Source: Paracoccus sulfuroxidans (GTDB taxonomy: Bacteria; Pseudomonadota; Alphaproteobacteria; Rhodobacterales; Rhodobacteraceae). From it: DNA of 64,000 nt. Position 1 is the first letter of the stretch. Each line of letters starts with the position of its first letter. Below, in pieces: positions 1 to 9,100 of this stretch. Under the pieces are notes generated by a model, which was given only the letters and a program-made list of their open reading frames with translations, was not told the origin of the DNA and made no database searches. The stretch covers positions 434,001 to 498,000 of the forward strand of contig NZ_VLKU01000001.1 in assembly GCF_007830335.1 (NCBI RefSeq), given 5' to 3'. The position numbers were made by a program, and so were the translations under genes.

Positions 1-135
1 GAGGATGCCGCCATCAAGACCGAGGTCAAGAGCCTGCTGCCGCGCATCATCGGCGCGCAGGAACGCCCTGATGAGGTCTATGAAAAGCTGCTGCTCAAGG
101 CGGAAGCTGCGCAGATCGAACTGATTTCAGCCTGA
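1..135 (+). CDS. C-terminal fragment of an unidentified protein
   Basis: The first 135 bases are an uninterrupted frame ending in TGA, so this is the last 44 codons of a gene that starts before the window. The peptide is charged and predicted helical (it contains LLPRIIGAQERPDEVYEKLL) and ends ELISA. I do not recognise it. It lies 15 bases upstream of the DUF2867 gene on the same strand, so it may be the preceding member of the AfsA-type cluster. Nothing in the visible part identifies a regulator, carrier protein or enzyme. Confidence 0.6.
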   Translation, partial: EDAAIKTEVKSLLPRIIGAQERPDEVYEKLLLKAEAAQIELISA

Positions 136-150
136 CCGAAAGGGAATGTC

Positions 151-702
151 ATGACCAGCCGTTGCAACGAAACAGGTGCATTACTGGCTGATCAGCGTGA
201 CAGGCTGAATTTCTATCATCAGGATCAAACCTGGATCGACGCGCGTATGAACGCGCTTGATGCCTATCACGCATTGACCTCCTATAACCCTGCGCCGTTG
301 CGGCTGTCATTCTGGCTTCGCGACGCCATCGGCAGGATATTCGGCCTGGAGCCAATTACGGGCTTCAAAGGGGCCGGTTCTTTTGCCGAGGGCAAGCCGG
401 GGGACAAGATTGATTTCTTTGAGGTTCTTTACGCTTCAAAGGATGAACTCGCCGTGACCTCCCGCGACAAGCATTTGATTGTCGTGGTGTCGATTTGCCT
501 TGATGCGCCAGTCGGTGATTTGCGCCGGTTGAGCCTCGTGACTTCGGTCAAGACCCATAACCTTCTGGGTCGGGCCTATATGCTTCCGGTCGGGCCGGCG
601 CATGGGATTATTGTCCGCAAAATGCTCGGTCACATTTCGAATAAAAAGTTTGGTGGTTCAAATCATGACACAGCATCCGATTACTCCAAAGATTCTTCAT
701 AA
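151..702 (+). CDS. DUF2867 domain protein
   Basis: This 183-residue protein matches the DUF2867 pattern: an FWLRDAIGRIFGL segment (about 54-66), a DKHLIVVVS segment (about 106-114) and a C-terminal stretch with the LLGRAYMLPVGPAHGIIVRKML character of the family. DUF2867 is usually found alone or at the C-terminus of NAD-binding SDR-like proteins, and its function is unknown. The ATG at 151 follows an AAAGGGA ribosome-binding site. The 3' end overlaps the AfsA-like gene by 38 bases, which suggests translational coupling. Base composition is visibly lower in GC than in genes from 1845 onward. A ligand-handling or accessory role in the small-molecule pathway is inference only. Confidence 0.75.
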   Translation: MTSRCNETGALLADQRDRLNFYHQDQTWIDARMNALDAYHALTSYNPAPLRLSFWLRDAIGRIFGLEPITGFKGAGSFAEGKPGDKIDFFEVLYASKDELAVTSRDKHLIVVVSICLDAPVGDLRRLSLVTSVKTHNLLGRAYMLPVGPAHGIIVRKMLGHISNKKFGGSNHDTASDYSKDSS

Positions 703-1840
703 AGACTGCACCGAAGACGTCCTGCTGAAGAATTTCGATCTGATCCTGCCTGCCCTCATCGGCCCCGAGGAAACGGTTGCGCTGAAATCCGGCCTCGCAT
801 TCGATGAGATCGGGCTTTTGAACAAGGCCTATCGGTCGCTCGGTGATCAGCTGTTCCTGCGCGCGGCCCCTACGCATATTCCGCTGGATGCGGTTGAAAG
901 CGCCGACAGTTTCCAGTTCGATCTGTCGCAATTCTATGAGAATACCGGGCTGGAATGGCGCATTACGTCCAGCACTCTGCCCAGCAATATCGCGCAATAT
1001 TTCGCGCGCTTTTCCGAGGCAGACAATCTGTCAACCGAACAGCGGATGCGGTTGGCAACCCTGATGGCCACGCGAATTGAAAACGGTATCTGCCCAATCA
1101 ACCGCTATGACGTTCTGAACGATACGACGAATTACTTCTTCTATCGCAAATCGCATGAGCATGTTCCGGGGCTGATGCTGATCGAAATTGCCCGTCAGGC
1201 GATGTATCATTATTTCTACAATCACAGCGGTTATGCGCGCGGTGATGTCTCGATTTCGATCTCCAGCCTCGAGGTTGAGTTCTCGAGCTATGTCGAATCC
1301 GCCTATGATCTTGAGGTGGTCGTCACCCAGACGCAGATGCAGGCCCGCAAGCAGCCGCGTTTCGTCGACAAGACGGCGTCGTTTTACCAGAATGGCCGGC
1401 TCGTCTCGCGCGTGCGCCTGCAGGGCGGTGCGATGAAGATGAAGCTTTTCAAGCGGATGCGGACGCTGAAGTTCCCGTCCGGGCATTGGTTCCTGCCCTC
1501 GGCCCGGGTGCAGTCCAGCGCCTTCGTGACCGATGTCGCGGGCACCTTGCAGAACGTGCGGATCGAGGCGCTTTCGATGTCCGCCGTCCGTCTGGCCAGC
1601 GCGCCGAATGTGCAAGACGATCTGCGCAGTCTAACTTTCCACGTCGAGGGGCATGGCTTCCTGACCCTGCCTCTGGTGGGTCCGGGTCAGGACTGCGCCG
1701 ATGGTCAACACGAGATCTCTTTCGCAAATCTCTCGGCCGAGCAGCGCTATGACCTGCAGGAAACCATCAAATGTCATTGTTTCTTCACCGAAGACGCCTC
1801 GGTCACGGTTGAGCCCGCCAAACTCGCCGCCACGGCCTGA
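665..1840 (+). CDS. AfsA-type hot-dog protein (A-factor / butyrolactone synthase-like), with possible PilZ-like C-terminus
   Basis: The protein is 391 residues. Residues 11-30 (LHKDCTEDVLLKNF) and 158-178 (FFYRKSHEHVPGLMLIEIARQ) are the two hallmark segments of the AfsA hot-dog family, which in Streptomyces condenses a beta-ketoacyl-ACP with dihydroxyacetone phosphate to make the butenolide precursor of gamma-butyrolactone signals. Residues 275-372 do not look like the second AfsA hot-dog. They resemble a degenerate PilZ fold (VRIEALSMSAVRL, then an HVEGHGFLTLPL strand and ISFANLSAEQRYDLQETI), lacking the RxxxR and D/NxSxxG c-di-GMP residues. I chose ATG 665; ATG 602 in the same frame would overlap the previous gene more. 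The stop is 4 bases before the next start. The AfsA call is fairly sure, the PilZ-like call tentative. Confidence 0.75.
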   Translation: MTQHPITPKILHKDCTEDVLLKNFDLILPALIGPEETVALKSGLAFDEIGLLNKAYRSLGDQLFLRAAPTHIPLDAVESADSFQFDLSQFYENTGLEWRITSSTLPSNIAQYFARFSEADNLSTEQRMRLATLMATRIENGICPINRYDVLNDTTNYFFYRKSHEHVPGLMLIEIARQAMYHYFYNHSGYARGDVSISISSLEVEFSSYVESAYDLEVVVTQTQMQARKQPRFVDKTASFYQNGRLVSRVRLQGGAMKMKLFKRMRTLKFPSGHWFLPSARVQSSAFVTDVAGTLQNVRIEALSMSAVRLASAPNVQDDLRSLTFHVEGHGFLTLPLVGPGQDCADGQHEISFANLSAEQRYDLQETIKCHCFFTEDASVTVEPAKLAATA

Positions 1841-1844
1841 CGCG

Positions 1845-2999
1845 ATGGGCCATGGTCGCTATCCCTTCGCCCTGTCTTCGCTCCGTCTGGGGCGGAGCAT
1901 CCGGCTGCGGAACCGCATCTTCTTCGCGCCTATGGGGATCGATGTCGCGCATCCCGACGGCACCGCATCCGAAGAGATGGCGGCCTTCTATCGCGGCATC
2001 ATCGGCGGCGGGCCGGGGATGGTGGTGCTTGGGAATGCCTCAGTCGATGCGGGCACACGCTTGCAGGAACGCGGCCTTTGCCTTCACGACCGGCGGCAAG
2101 CCCAGGCGCTGGCCCCGCTGCTGCGCTATGGTCAGGATCGCGACTGCCCGGTCGTCGTGCAGCTTCAGCATTACGGCGCGCAGGGCAGCGTGCGGATGGG
2201 CGGTGGCGCGCTCATGTCGCCCAGCGGCGTGCCCTGCCCGCGCATAGCCAAGGCCGATCCCGACTATCGCACCGTCGCCATGACGATGGACGACATCCGC
2301 GCCGTGCAGGCGCAGTTCGCCCGGGCGGCGGCGCTGGCCCAGCAGGCGGGGGCGCGGCTTATTTCGCTGCAGGCGTCGAACGGCTATCTGCTAAGCTCGT
2401 TCCTCTCGCCCCATACCAATCGGCGGCAGGACGAATATGGCGGCGATGCTGCGCGCCGCATGCGTTTCCTGCTGGAGGTGATCGCCGCAATCCGCACCGC
2501 CGCGCCGGGGATCGAGATTTCCGTCCGGCTTGGCATCGACGATTGCCTGCCCGAGGGCGGCCAGCGCCCCGATCTGCTGCTGCCCTGCCTTGTGATGCTG
2601 GAACAGGCAGGGGTCGCATCGCTTGAATGCTCGATGTCGATCGGCCAGACCTTTGCCTCGATGCTGAGCTATTCGCCCGAGGCCAGCCAGCGCCTGCAGG
2701 ATGGCGTGGCGACAATCCGCAAGGGCACCGGTCTGAAGCTGGGATTTGCAGGCTTCGTCGGCAGCCTTGAGGCGGCTGAAGAGGCGATGCTCGCCACCGG
2801 CGCCGATCTGATCGGCATGACCCGCGCGCTATTCGCCGACAATGATCTGGTCGCGAAGGCGGCCGCCGGAGACCCGGGCATTCACCGCTGCCGCTTTGAC
2901 GGCAACTGCTTTCGCGACAAGGGCAATCCCCGGCTGGACCGGGTCTATTGCTGCGTCAATCCGAAATATCTCCGCCCTGCGGAAATCGTTTATTCATAG
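1845..2999 (+). CDS. Old Yellow Enzyme / NADH:flavin oxidoreductase family reductase
   Basis: A 384-residue TIM-barrel flavoprotein of the OYE/2,4-dienoyl-CoA reductase type. Visible family motifs are LRNRIFFAPM (21-30), QLQHYGAQG (106-114), NGYLLSSFLSPHTNRRQDEYGG (179-200) and the phosphate-binding GFAGF/GADLIGMTRAL region (300-329). The usual HxxH/HxxN substrate pair before GYL is Q176/N179. The C-terminal Fe-S motif of the dienoyl-CoA reductase branch is only partly kept (C349, C355, C369, C370). Such enzymes reduce activated C=C bonds with NAD(P)H, so the likely job is reduction of an enone or butenolide made with the AfsA-like protein. The start at 1845 lies 4 bases after the AfsA stop; longer in-frame starts would sit inside that gene. 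Confidence 0.85.
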   Translation: MGHGRYPFALSSLRLGRSIRLRNRIFFAPMGIDVAHPDGTASEEMAAFYRGIIGGGPGMVVLGNASVDAGTRLQERGLCLHDRRQAQALAPLLRYGQDRDCPVVVQLQHYGAQGSVRMGGGALMSPSGVPCPRIAKADPDYRTVAMTMDDIRAVQAQFARAAALAQQAGARLISLQASNGYLLSSFLSPHTNRRQDEYGGDAARRMRFLLEVIAAIRTAAPGIEISVRLGIDDCLPEGGQRPDLLLPCLVMLEQAGVASLECSMSIGQTFASMLSYSPEASQRLQDGVATIRKGTGLKLGFAGFVGSLEAAEEAMLATGADLIGMTRALFADNDLVAKAAAGDPGIHRCRFDGNCFRDKGNPRLDRVYCCVNPKYLRPAEIVYS

Positions 3000-3006
3000 G
3001 TTCTGC

Positions 3007-3774
3007 ATGTCTTTCGCAAACAGGAACGCGCTGGTCACCGGCGGCACTCAGGGGATTGGCGAAACCATCGCGCATCAACTGGCGGCCTTGGGCGCCCGGG
3101 TGATCATCACCGGACGTGATGCCAAACGCGGCGCCGAGGCCGCCGAGCGCATCGGCGGACGCTGCCGCTTCATCGCCTGCGACATCGCCGACCCCGCCGA
3201 AGTCGAGCGCATGTTCTCGGACGTCGAGGCCGAGGGGCCGCTGCATGTCGCCGTGAACAACGCCGGCGTAACCGCGCCCCGCGCGCCGGTGCGCGATCTG
3301 GACCTCGACGCCTGGCGGCGCATCATCGACATCAACCTGACGGGCACGCTGCAATGCCTGCGCCACCAGCTTCGGCTGATCTCGCGCCAGCCGGGGGGCA
3401 GCATCGTCAATGTTTCCTCCTGCGCGGGTGTGCAGGTGATCGCCGATCAGGCCGCCTATTCGGTCAGCAAGGCCGGGATCAACAGCCTGACCCGCGTCGC
3501 TGCCATCGAGAACGCCACGCAGGAGGGCGACCGCCATCCGGTGCGCGTCAACGCCATTGCCCCCGGCCCGACGCTGGGCGGCATGAACTCGGCCGAGCGG
3601 CTGGCCGCCAACCCCGAGGCCACGCGCCGCAAGCTGGCCGTGACCGCGATGAAGCGCATGGCAGAGCCCGAGGAAGTCGCAGGCACCGCGCTGTTCCTGC
3701 TGAGCGATGCGGCCAGCTATATGACCGGTGCGGTCCTTGATGTTGACGGCGGCTTCAGCGCCGGGAAATTCTGA
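3007..3774 (+). CDS. short-chain dehydrogenase/reductase (SDR), first of two
   Basis: A 255-residue classical SDR with the TGGTQGIG cofactor loop (11-18), NNAG (84-87), catalytic S138, Y151 and K155 (YSVSK), and the C-terminal SYMTGAVLDVDGG signature. These enzymes interconvert carbonyl and alcohol groups with NAD(P)H. The gene begins 7 bases after the OYE-like gene and its stop overlaps the next start (TGATG), so the three reductases are almost certainly co-translated. It is a candidate keto-reductase acting on the product of the AfsA/OYE steps. Substrate and stereochemistry cannot be read from sequence. Confidence 0.9.
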   Translation: MSFANRNALVTGGTQGIGETIAHQLAALGARVIITGRDAKRGAEAAERIGGRCRFIACDIADPAEVERMFSDVEAEGPLHVAVNNAGVTAPRAPVRDLDLDAWRRIIDINLTGTLQCLRHQLRLISRQPGGSIVNVSSCAGVQVIADQAAYSVSKAGINSLTRVAAIENATQEGDRHPVRVNAIAPGPTLGGMNSAERLAANPEATRRKLAVTAMKRMAEPEEVAGTALFLLSDAASYMTGAVLDVDGGFSAGKF

Positions 3775-4550
3775 TGCGCGGCATGCAGACGATCCTCATC
3801 ACCGGCACCAGCAGCGGCATCGGCCATGCGCTGGCGCGGCTATACCTGCAACGCGGCCATACCGTCTGCGGTGTCTCGCGTCGCGGGCCGGGTGCGCTGG
3901 CGGATCATCCGCGCTTTCATCACGTCACGGCCGATCTGACGCAGTTCCAGACGGTCGCCCCCGCGCTGGTGCGTCTGGCGCAGATGGCGGGCACGCTGGG
4001 CTTTGACACGATCTTCGCGAATGCGGGCAGCTTCGGCCCGCCCCCGCGTCTGGCGCATCTGACGCGCGCCGACGCCTTCATGGAGGTGATGGCGCTGAAC
4101 GTGGGCGGCGTGAAGGCCACCATTGACGCCTGCATCTCGCTGCCCTCAAGGCCGGGACGGATCGTCGCTTCGGCCTCGATTTCGGGCGTGCGGCAGCGTG
4201 CGGGAATGCTCAGCTATGCGACCTCGAAAGCGGCGCTGAACGCGCTCTTGAGGGTCTATCAACTGGAGAACCCCGACATCCAGTTTCTGCCCATCGGGCT
4301 TTGCAACGTCTCGACCCCGCTCAGCGCCGTGCTGGCCGAGGCCGGGCCGGAACTGGCCGAACTTTGCGCCCTGCGCGAGCGGGCCACTCAACCCGGCTAT
4401 TTCGTTTCACCCGAAGAACGCGCGCAGGACATCGCCCGCGTCCTTGACCATGGCGCGGCGCTTGACCTTGCGCCCGCCGAATTCCGTGAAATCCGCGATC
4501 TGCTGGCAGAGCTGCAGCGCGCGCATCCAACAGAAGGACACCTGTCATGA
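3774..4550 (+). CDS. short-chain dehydrogenase/reductase (SDR), second of two
   Basis: A 258-residue SDR that is clearly different from its neighbour: TGTSSGIG (10-17), ANAG (82-85), S135, Y148 and K152 (YATSK), with an SRR pair after the second strand that favours NADPH. The C-terminus lacks the classical DGG ending and is longer. An alternative start four codons in (MQTILITG) is equally plausible. The start overlaps the previous stop and the end overlaps the next ATG (ATGA), so it sits inside the same operon. Two non-identical SDRs beside an AfsA-like synthase would allow both a ring or side-chain ketone and another carbonyl to be reduced; that is inference. Confidence 0.88.
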   Translation: MRGMQTILITGTSSGIGHALARLYLQRGHTVCGVSRRGPGALADHPRFHHVTADLTQFQTVAPALVRLAQMAGTLGFDTIFANAGSFGPPPRLAHLTRADAFMEVMALNVGGVKATIDACISLPSRPGRIVASASISGVRQRAGMLSYATSKAALNALLRVYQLENPDIQFLPIGLCNVSTPLSAVLAEAGPELAELCALRERATQPGYFVSPEERAQDIARVLDHGAALDLAPAEFREIRDLLAELQRAHPTEGHLS

Positions 4551-4972
4551 CCCCCGAGAGCTATGCCAAAATCGTCCGCGCAGGCGCGATCTATGACATC
4601 GTCGCGACGGCCGCGCTGGCCATTCCGCCGATGGCCTATATCGTCCTGCAGATCGTCCAGTGGCTGGACCTGCAACTGGGTTTCGGGACCGAGTTCCTGC
4701 CCGTCGACCCGACCTCGATGTTCTTTCTGAACCTGGCCGGATGTTTCGTCATCGTCTGGGCCGTGGCCAAACTGCGCAACCCGACGCCCGAGATGGGTCG
4801 CCTCGACGCGCTTTTGCGCTTTGCGCTGGTGGCGCTTCAGCTTTGGAACGTCGCGCAGGGTGCCACGCCGATCCTGCTGGGGATCGCAGCGGTGCTGCTG
4901 ATCATCGGCATTCTGGAACTGCGCCAGCCCGCGCCCGAGCTGCCCCGCGCGACGCCCGTCACCTCAAGCTGA
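4547..4972 (+). CDS. small four-helix membrane protein of unknown function
   Basis: A 141-residue protein with about four hydrophobic segments (roughly 15-40, 60-78, 88-104 and 106-120) joined by short loops, and a Pro/Ala-rich hydrophilic tail. I do not recognise a family. The start overlaps the preceding SDR stop by four bases, and the RND adaptor gene starts 54 bases after its end, so it is the link between the enzymes and the exporter. Candidate roles are a pump accessory subunit or an enzyme-anchoring protein; neither is shown by sequence. Confidence 0.75.
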   Translation: MTPESYAKIVRAGAIYDIVATAALAIPPMAYIVLQIVQWLDLQLGFGTEFLPVDPTSMFFLNLAGCFVIVWAVAKLRNPTPEMGRLDALLRFALVALQLWNVAQGATPILLGIAAVLLIIGILELRQPAPELPRATPVTSS

Positions 4973-5026
4973 CGGCCCTTGCGGCGGGACCAGCCGGTCC
5001 CGCCCCTTCGCCCTGAAAGGGATACG

Positions 5027-6184
5027 ATGACCGTGCCTGCTGACAACACCGTCCCGCGCCGCCGCCTTCGGGGCTGGCCATTGCTGAGCCTCATTGCGCT
5101 GCCGGTGTTCGCCGCCGCTGGCGCTTTCGCGCTTCACGAGGCGCGCGGCGCCACCGACGCCCGCACGCCCGCCGCGCCGATTGCCTCGGTGATCACGGTC
5201 AGGGTCACGCCCGAGGCCGCGCAGCAGTCCCGCCGTCTGGTCGCCATCCTGCGCCCGATGAGCGAGACCCCCTATGCCTTTCAGGTCACCGGCCGGGTCG
5301 AGGCGCGGCTGGTCGATGTGGGCGACCGCGTCAGCCAGGGGCAAGAGATCGCGCGGCTGACGCGCACCGATTTCGACCTGATCGTCCAGCAGAACCGGGC
5401 CGAGGTGAATGCCGCGCGTCAGGCGCTGGAAACGGCGACCTCGGACGAAAAGCGCGCGACCTCGCTGCGCGAAAGCGGCGTCGCCTCGATTGCGCAACTC
5501 GACGCCGCGCGCAGCCAGCTGCAAGAGGCGCGCGCGCGTCTGGATCGGTCCGAGGCGCAACTGGACATCGCCACGAACTCGCTGGGCTACACCACCTTGC
5601 GCGCGGGGTTCGACGGCATCGTGACCGAACGCGCGATCGAGCCGGGGCAGATCGTCGCCGCAGGCCAGACCGTGCTGGGCGTCGCGCGCACCGAACGGCT
5701 GGAGGTCGAGGTGAACCTGCCCGAGCCGCTTTACGCCGCCCGCGACCGCATTCAGGGCAGCTTCACCCCCTGGGTCCGCCCTGCCGAGCAGCTGCCCGTC
5801 ACCCTGCGCGAGGCAAGCCCCGCCGCCGATCCCACGACCCATACCCATCGCACCCGCTTTGCCCTGCCGCCGGGCGCGCTGGCGGATCTCTCTTTTGGCA
5901 ATACCGGCTGGCTGACACTTGCCCTTCCCGATGAGGTGGAAGGCAGTCTGCTGCGCCTGCCCTCGGCCGCGCTGTTTGATCCGGGCACGGGCACAGGCCC
6001 CTCATTCTGGCAGGTGACGGATCAGCAGCGCACCGCCGCCATCCCCGCCGCCGTCCAGCGGATCGAAGGCGACACGACCCTCGTGCGCGCGCAGATCGAC
6101 GGGCCGCTGAATGTGGTTGCCGTCGGTGCCAACCGGCTGGCCGAGGGGCAGCAGGTCCGCCCTGCGCCCCGCACGCCCCAGTAA
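5027..6184 (+). CDS. RND efflux periplasmic adaptor subunit (first system)
   Basis: A 385-residue membrane-fusion protein. It has an N-terminal membrane anchor (about 16-36, WPLLSLIALPVFAAAGAFAL), a barrel-sandwich lipoyl half-motif (VEARLVDVGDRVSQGQEIARL, about 86-106), an alpha-hairpin with AARSQL repeats, the second lipoyl half (FDGIVTERAIEPGQIVAAGQTV) and a beta-barrel. There is no lipobox cysteine. ATG 5027 follows AAAGGGA. The RND permease gene follows 15 bases later and the two must work together. No outer-membrane factor is encoded nearby, so a shared TolC-like channel is likely. Substrate is unknown; linkage to the AfsA-type enzymes suggests their product. Confidence 0.9.
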   Translation: MTVPADNTVPRRRLRGWPLLSLIALPVFAAAGAFALHEARGATDARTPAAPIASVITVRVTPEAAQQSRRLVAILRPMSETPYAFQVTGRVEARLVDVGDRVSQGQEIARLTRTDFDLIVQQNRAEVNAARQALETATSDEKRATSLRESGVASIAQLDAARSQLQEARARLDRSEAQLDIATNSLGYTTLRAGFDGIVTERAIEPGQIVAAGQTVLGVARTERLEVEVNLPEPLYAARDRIQGSFTPWVRPAEQLPVTLREASPAADPTTHTHRTRFALPPGALADLSFGNTGWLTLALPDEVEGSLLRLPSAALFDPGTGTGPSFWQVTDQQRTAAIPAAVQRIEGDTTLVRAQIDGPLNVVAVGANRLAEGQQVRPAPRTPQ

Positions 6185-6199
6185 GCCGGACAGATCGCG

Positions 6200-9100
6200 A
6201 TGAGTTCTTTCAACCTTTCCGCATGGGCCGTCCGGCATGGCGCGCTGCTGGGCTTCTTTGTCGTTGTCCTGTGCCTTGCGGGGCTTGATTCCTACCTGCG
6301 CCTTGGCCGCTCGGAAGACCCCGATTACGCGATCAAGGTGGTCAATGTGGTGGCGACATGGCCGGGGGCCTCCGCGCAAGAGATGCGCGATCAGGTCGCC
6401 GACCCGGTCGAGGAAAAGCTGCAGACCATCCCCTATTTCGACCGCATCGACACCTATGCGACGCCCGGCTATGTCGCCATGCAGGTCTGGGTCAAGGACT
6501 ATACCCCACCCGCTGAGGTGCCCGAATCCTTCTATCAGGTGCGCAAGAAGCTTCTTGACATGACCGGCACCCTGCCTGCGGGCGTGCAGGGTCCGGCGGT
6601 CGATGACGAATTCGGCGATGTCGATTCCATCCTACTGGCGATGAAGGGCGAAGGCGCCAGTTTCGAGGATCTGGAAAACGTCGCGGATGATCTGCAGATC
6701 GCCCTGCAGCGCCATAATGAGATCAGCAAGATCCGCACCTATGGCAAGCAGGAACGACAGATCTTCGTCGAATATGACGATGCGCGCCTCGCCACGCTGG
6801 GCGTCCCGCCCGAGGCGATTGCGGGCGCGCTGACCGACTTTTCGGTCATGCACAACCCGGGCACGCTGGACAACGGCCAGCAACGCCTGCGGCTGTCCTT
6901 CGCAGGGGCCGAGGGCTCGGTCAGCGTAATCCGCGCCCTGCCGATTGTCGTGGGCGATACAGTGTTGCGGCTGGATGACATCGCGACGGTGCGCGCGGGC
7001 ACGCAGTCCCCGCCCCGGCAGATGGTGCGCCATGACGGCGAACCCAGCGTCGTTCTGGGCGTGGTGATGGCCAAGGGCCAGAACCTCAGCCGCATCGGCG
7101 GGATCGTCGATCAGACACTGTCTGAAACGCCCGTTCCCGCAGGCATCGAGATCACCCGCATCGCCGACCAGCCCAAGGTCGTCGATCACGCCATTCTTGA
7201 GTTCATGCGCGCCTTTTTCAAGGCGCTGCTGATCGTGCTGGCGGTCTGTTTTCTGGTCCTCGGCTGGCGCACCGGCATCGTGGTCGCGCTGTCCGTGCCG
7301 GTGGTTCTGGCCATCACCTTCATCGCCATGCGCGCCATGGGGATCGAGCTTCACCGGGTCTCTCTCGGCGCGCTGATCATCGCCTTGGGCTTGCTGGTCG
7401 ATGATGCGGTCATCGCCATCGAAAGCATGCTGCGCGGGATCGAGGCCGGAAAGGCCCGGCTTGAGGCCGCCGCGATGGCCTGGACCTCGACCGCCTTTCC
7501 GATGCTGACCGGCACGCTGGTCACGGTGATCGGCTTCATGCCGGTTGGCTTCGCGCCCTCCTCGACCGGGGAATATCTACAGTCGATGTTCTGGGTCATC
7601 GCGATTGCGCTGATCGCCTCATGGGTGGTCGCGGTCACGGTCACGCCCTGGCTGGGCACGCTGATCCTCAGCCCCCATCACGCCCCGCCGGGCAAGGGCC
7701 GCATGGCCCGCATTCAGGAGCGCACGAATGACGCCCTGCGCCGCATCGTCAACTGGAGCGTCGATCATTCGCGCAAGGCGATCCTGACGATCCTTGCGCT
7801 GTTCGTGATCTCGGGTCTGGGCTTCGTGACGGTGCAAAAGCAGTTCTTCCCGATCTCGGAACGGGTCGAGCTGTTCGTGCAGTTGCGCCTGCCTCAGGGC
7901 AGTTCGATCAATGAAAGCCTTGAGGCCGCCGTCGAGGTCGAACGCTTCCTGAAAGATGACCCCGACGCCACATCCGTCGCGACCTATGTGGGCCAAGGCC
8001 CGCCCCGGTTCTGGCTGGCGCTGAACCCCGCCCTGCCGAACCCCGCCTATGCCGAATTGGTGGTGCTGGCCCGCGACCTAGAGGCCCGCGAACGCCTGAA
8101 GACGCGGCTGGAGGCCGCGATCAGCGACGGGCTGGCCGGTGCCGCGCGCGGACGTGTCATCCGCTTTTCCTTCGGACCGCCCGTGGCCTATCCGGTCGAA
8201 TACCGCCTGTCGGGTCCAGACCCGCAAGAGCTGCGCCGCATCGGCGACGAAATCCGGCGCACCATGGCCGCCGATCCGCGGCTGGTCGACCCGCATATGA
8301 ACTGGAACGAACTCGCGCCCGGGCTGCAGCTGCAGGTCGAACCCGACCGGATGCGCCTTCTGGGCCTGACCTTCGCCGAGCTGTCGAAGCGCGTCGGCAT
8401 GGCGATCGAGGGTCACACCGTCGCCACCTTGCGGCAGGGCGATCAGTCGACCGGCATCGTCATGCGGGCCGAGGGCGCGCAGCACGACGACCCGGGCCGG
8501 CTTCAGGACATCATCGTCGCGACCGTCGACGGACGCCCGGTGTCGCTGTCGCAAGTGGGCCGCGTCATCGTCACGCAGGAAGAACCGATCATCTGGCAGC
8601 GATCCCGCGAAGAGACGCTGACCGTCGCCGCCGATGTGATCGACGGCGTGCAGGGCCCGGATGCCAGTTCCGCGATCTGGCGGCAACTGGCGCAGATCCG
8701 CGCCGATCTGCCGCCCGGCTACCGTCTGGTGCAGGGCGGCGCGTGGGAGGAGTCGATGAAGGCCAATGACTCCATCGCCAAGATCTTTCCCGGTGCGCTT
8801 CTGCTGATGATGGCGGTCATCATGGTGCAGGTGCAAAGCGCCTCGCGGCTGGCGCTGGTTCTGATGAGCGCGCCGCTGGGCATGATCGGCGCCTCGCTGG
8901 CGCTGAATGTCGCGGGTGCGCCCTTCGGTTTCGTGGCGCTTCTGGGGCTCTTGGCGCTGTCGGGAATGGACGTGCGCAACTCGGTCATTCTGGTCGATCA
9001 GGTGGACGCGAACCTGCGGCGCGGCATGGCTGTGCGCGCCGCCATTGTCGAGGCCACCATCCTGCGCGCCCGCCCGGTCGCGCTGACGGCGGCGGCGGCC

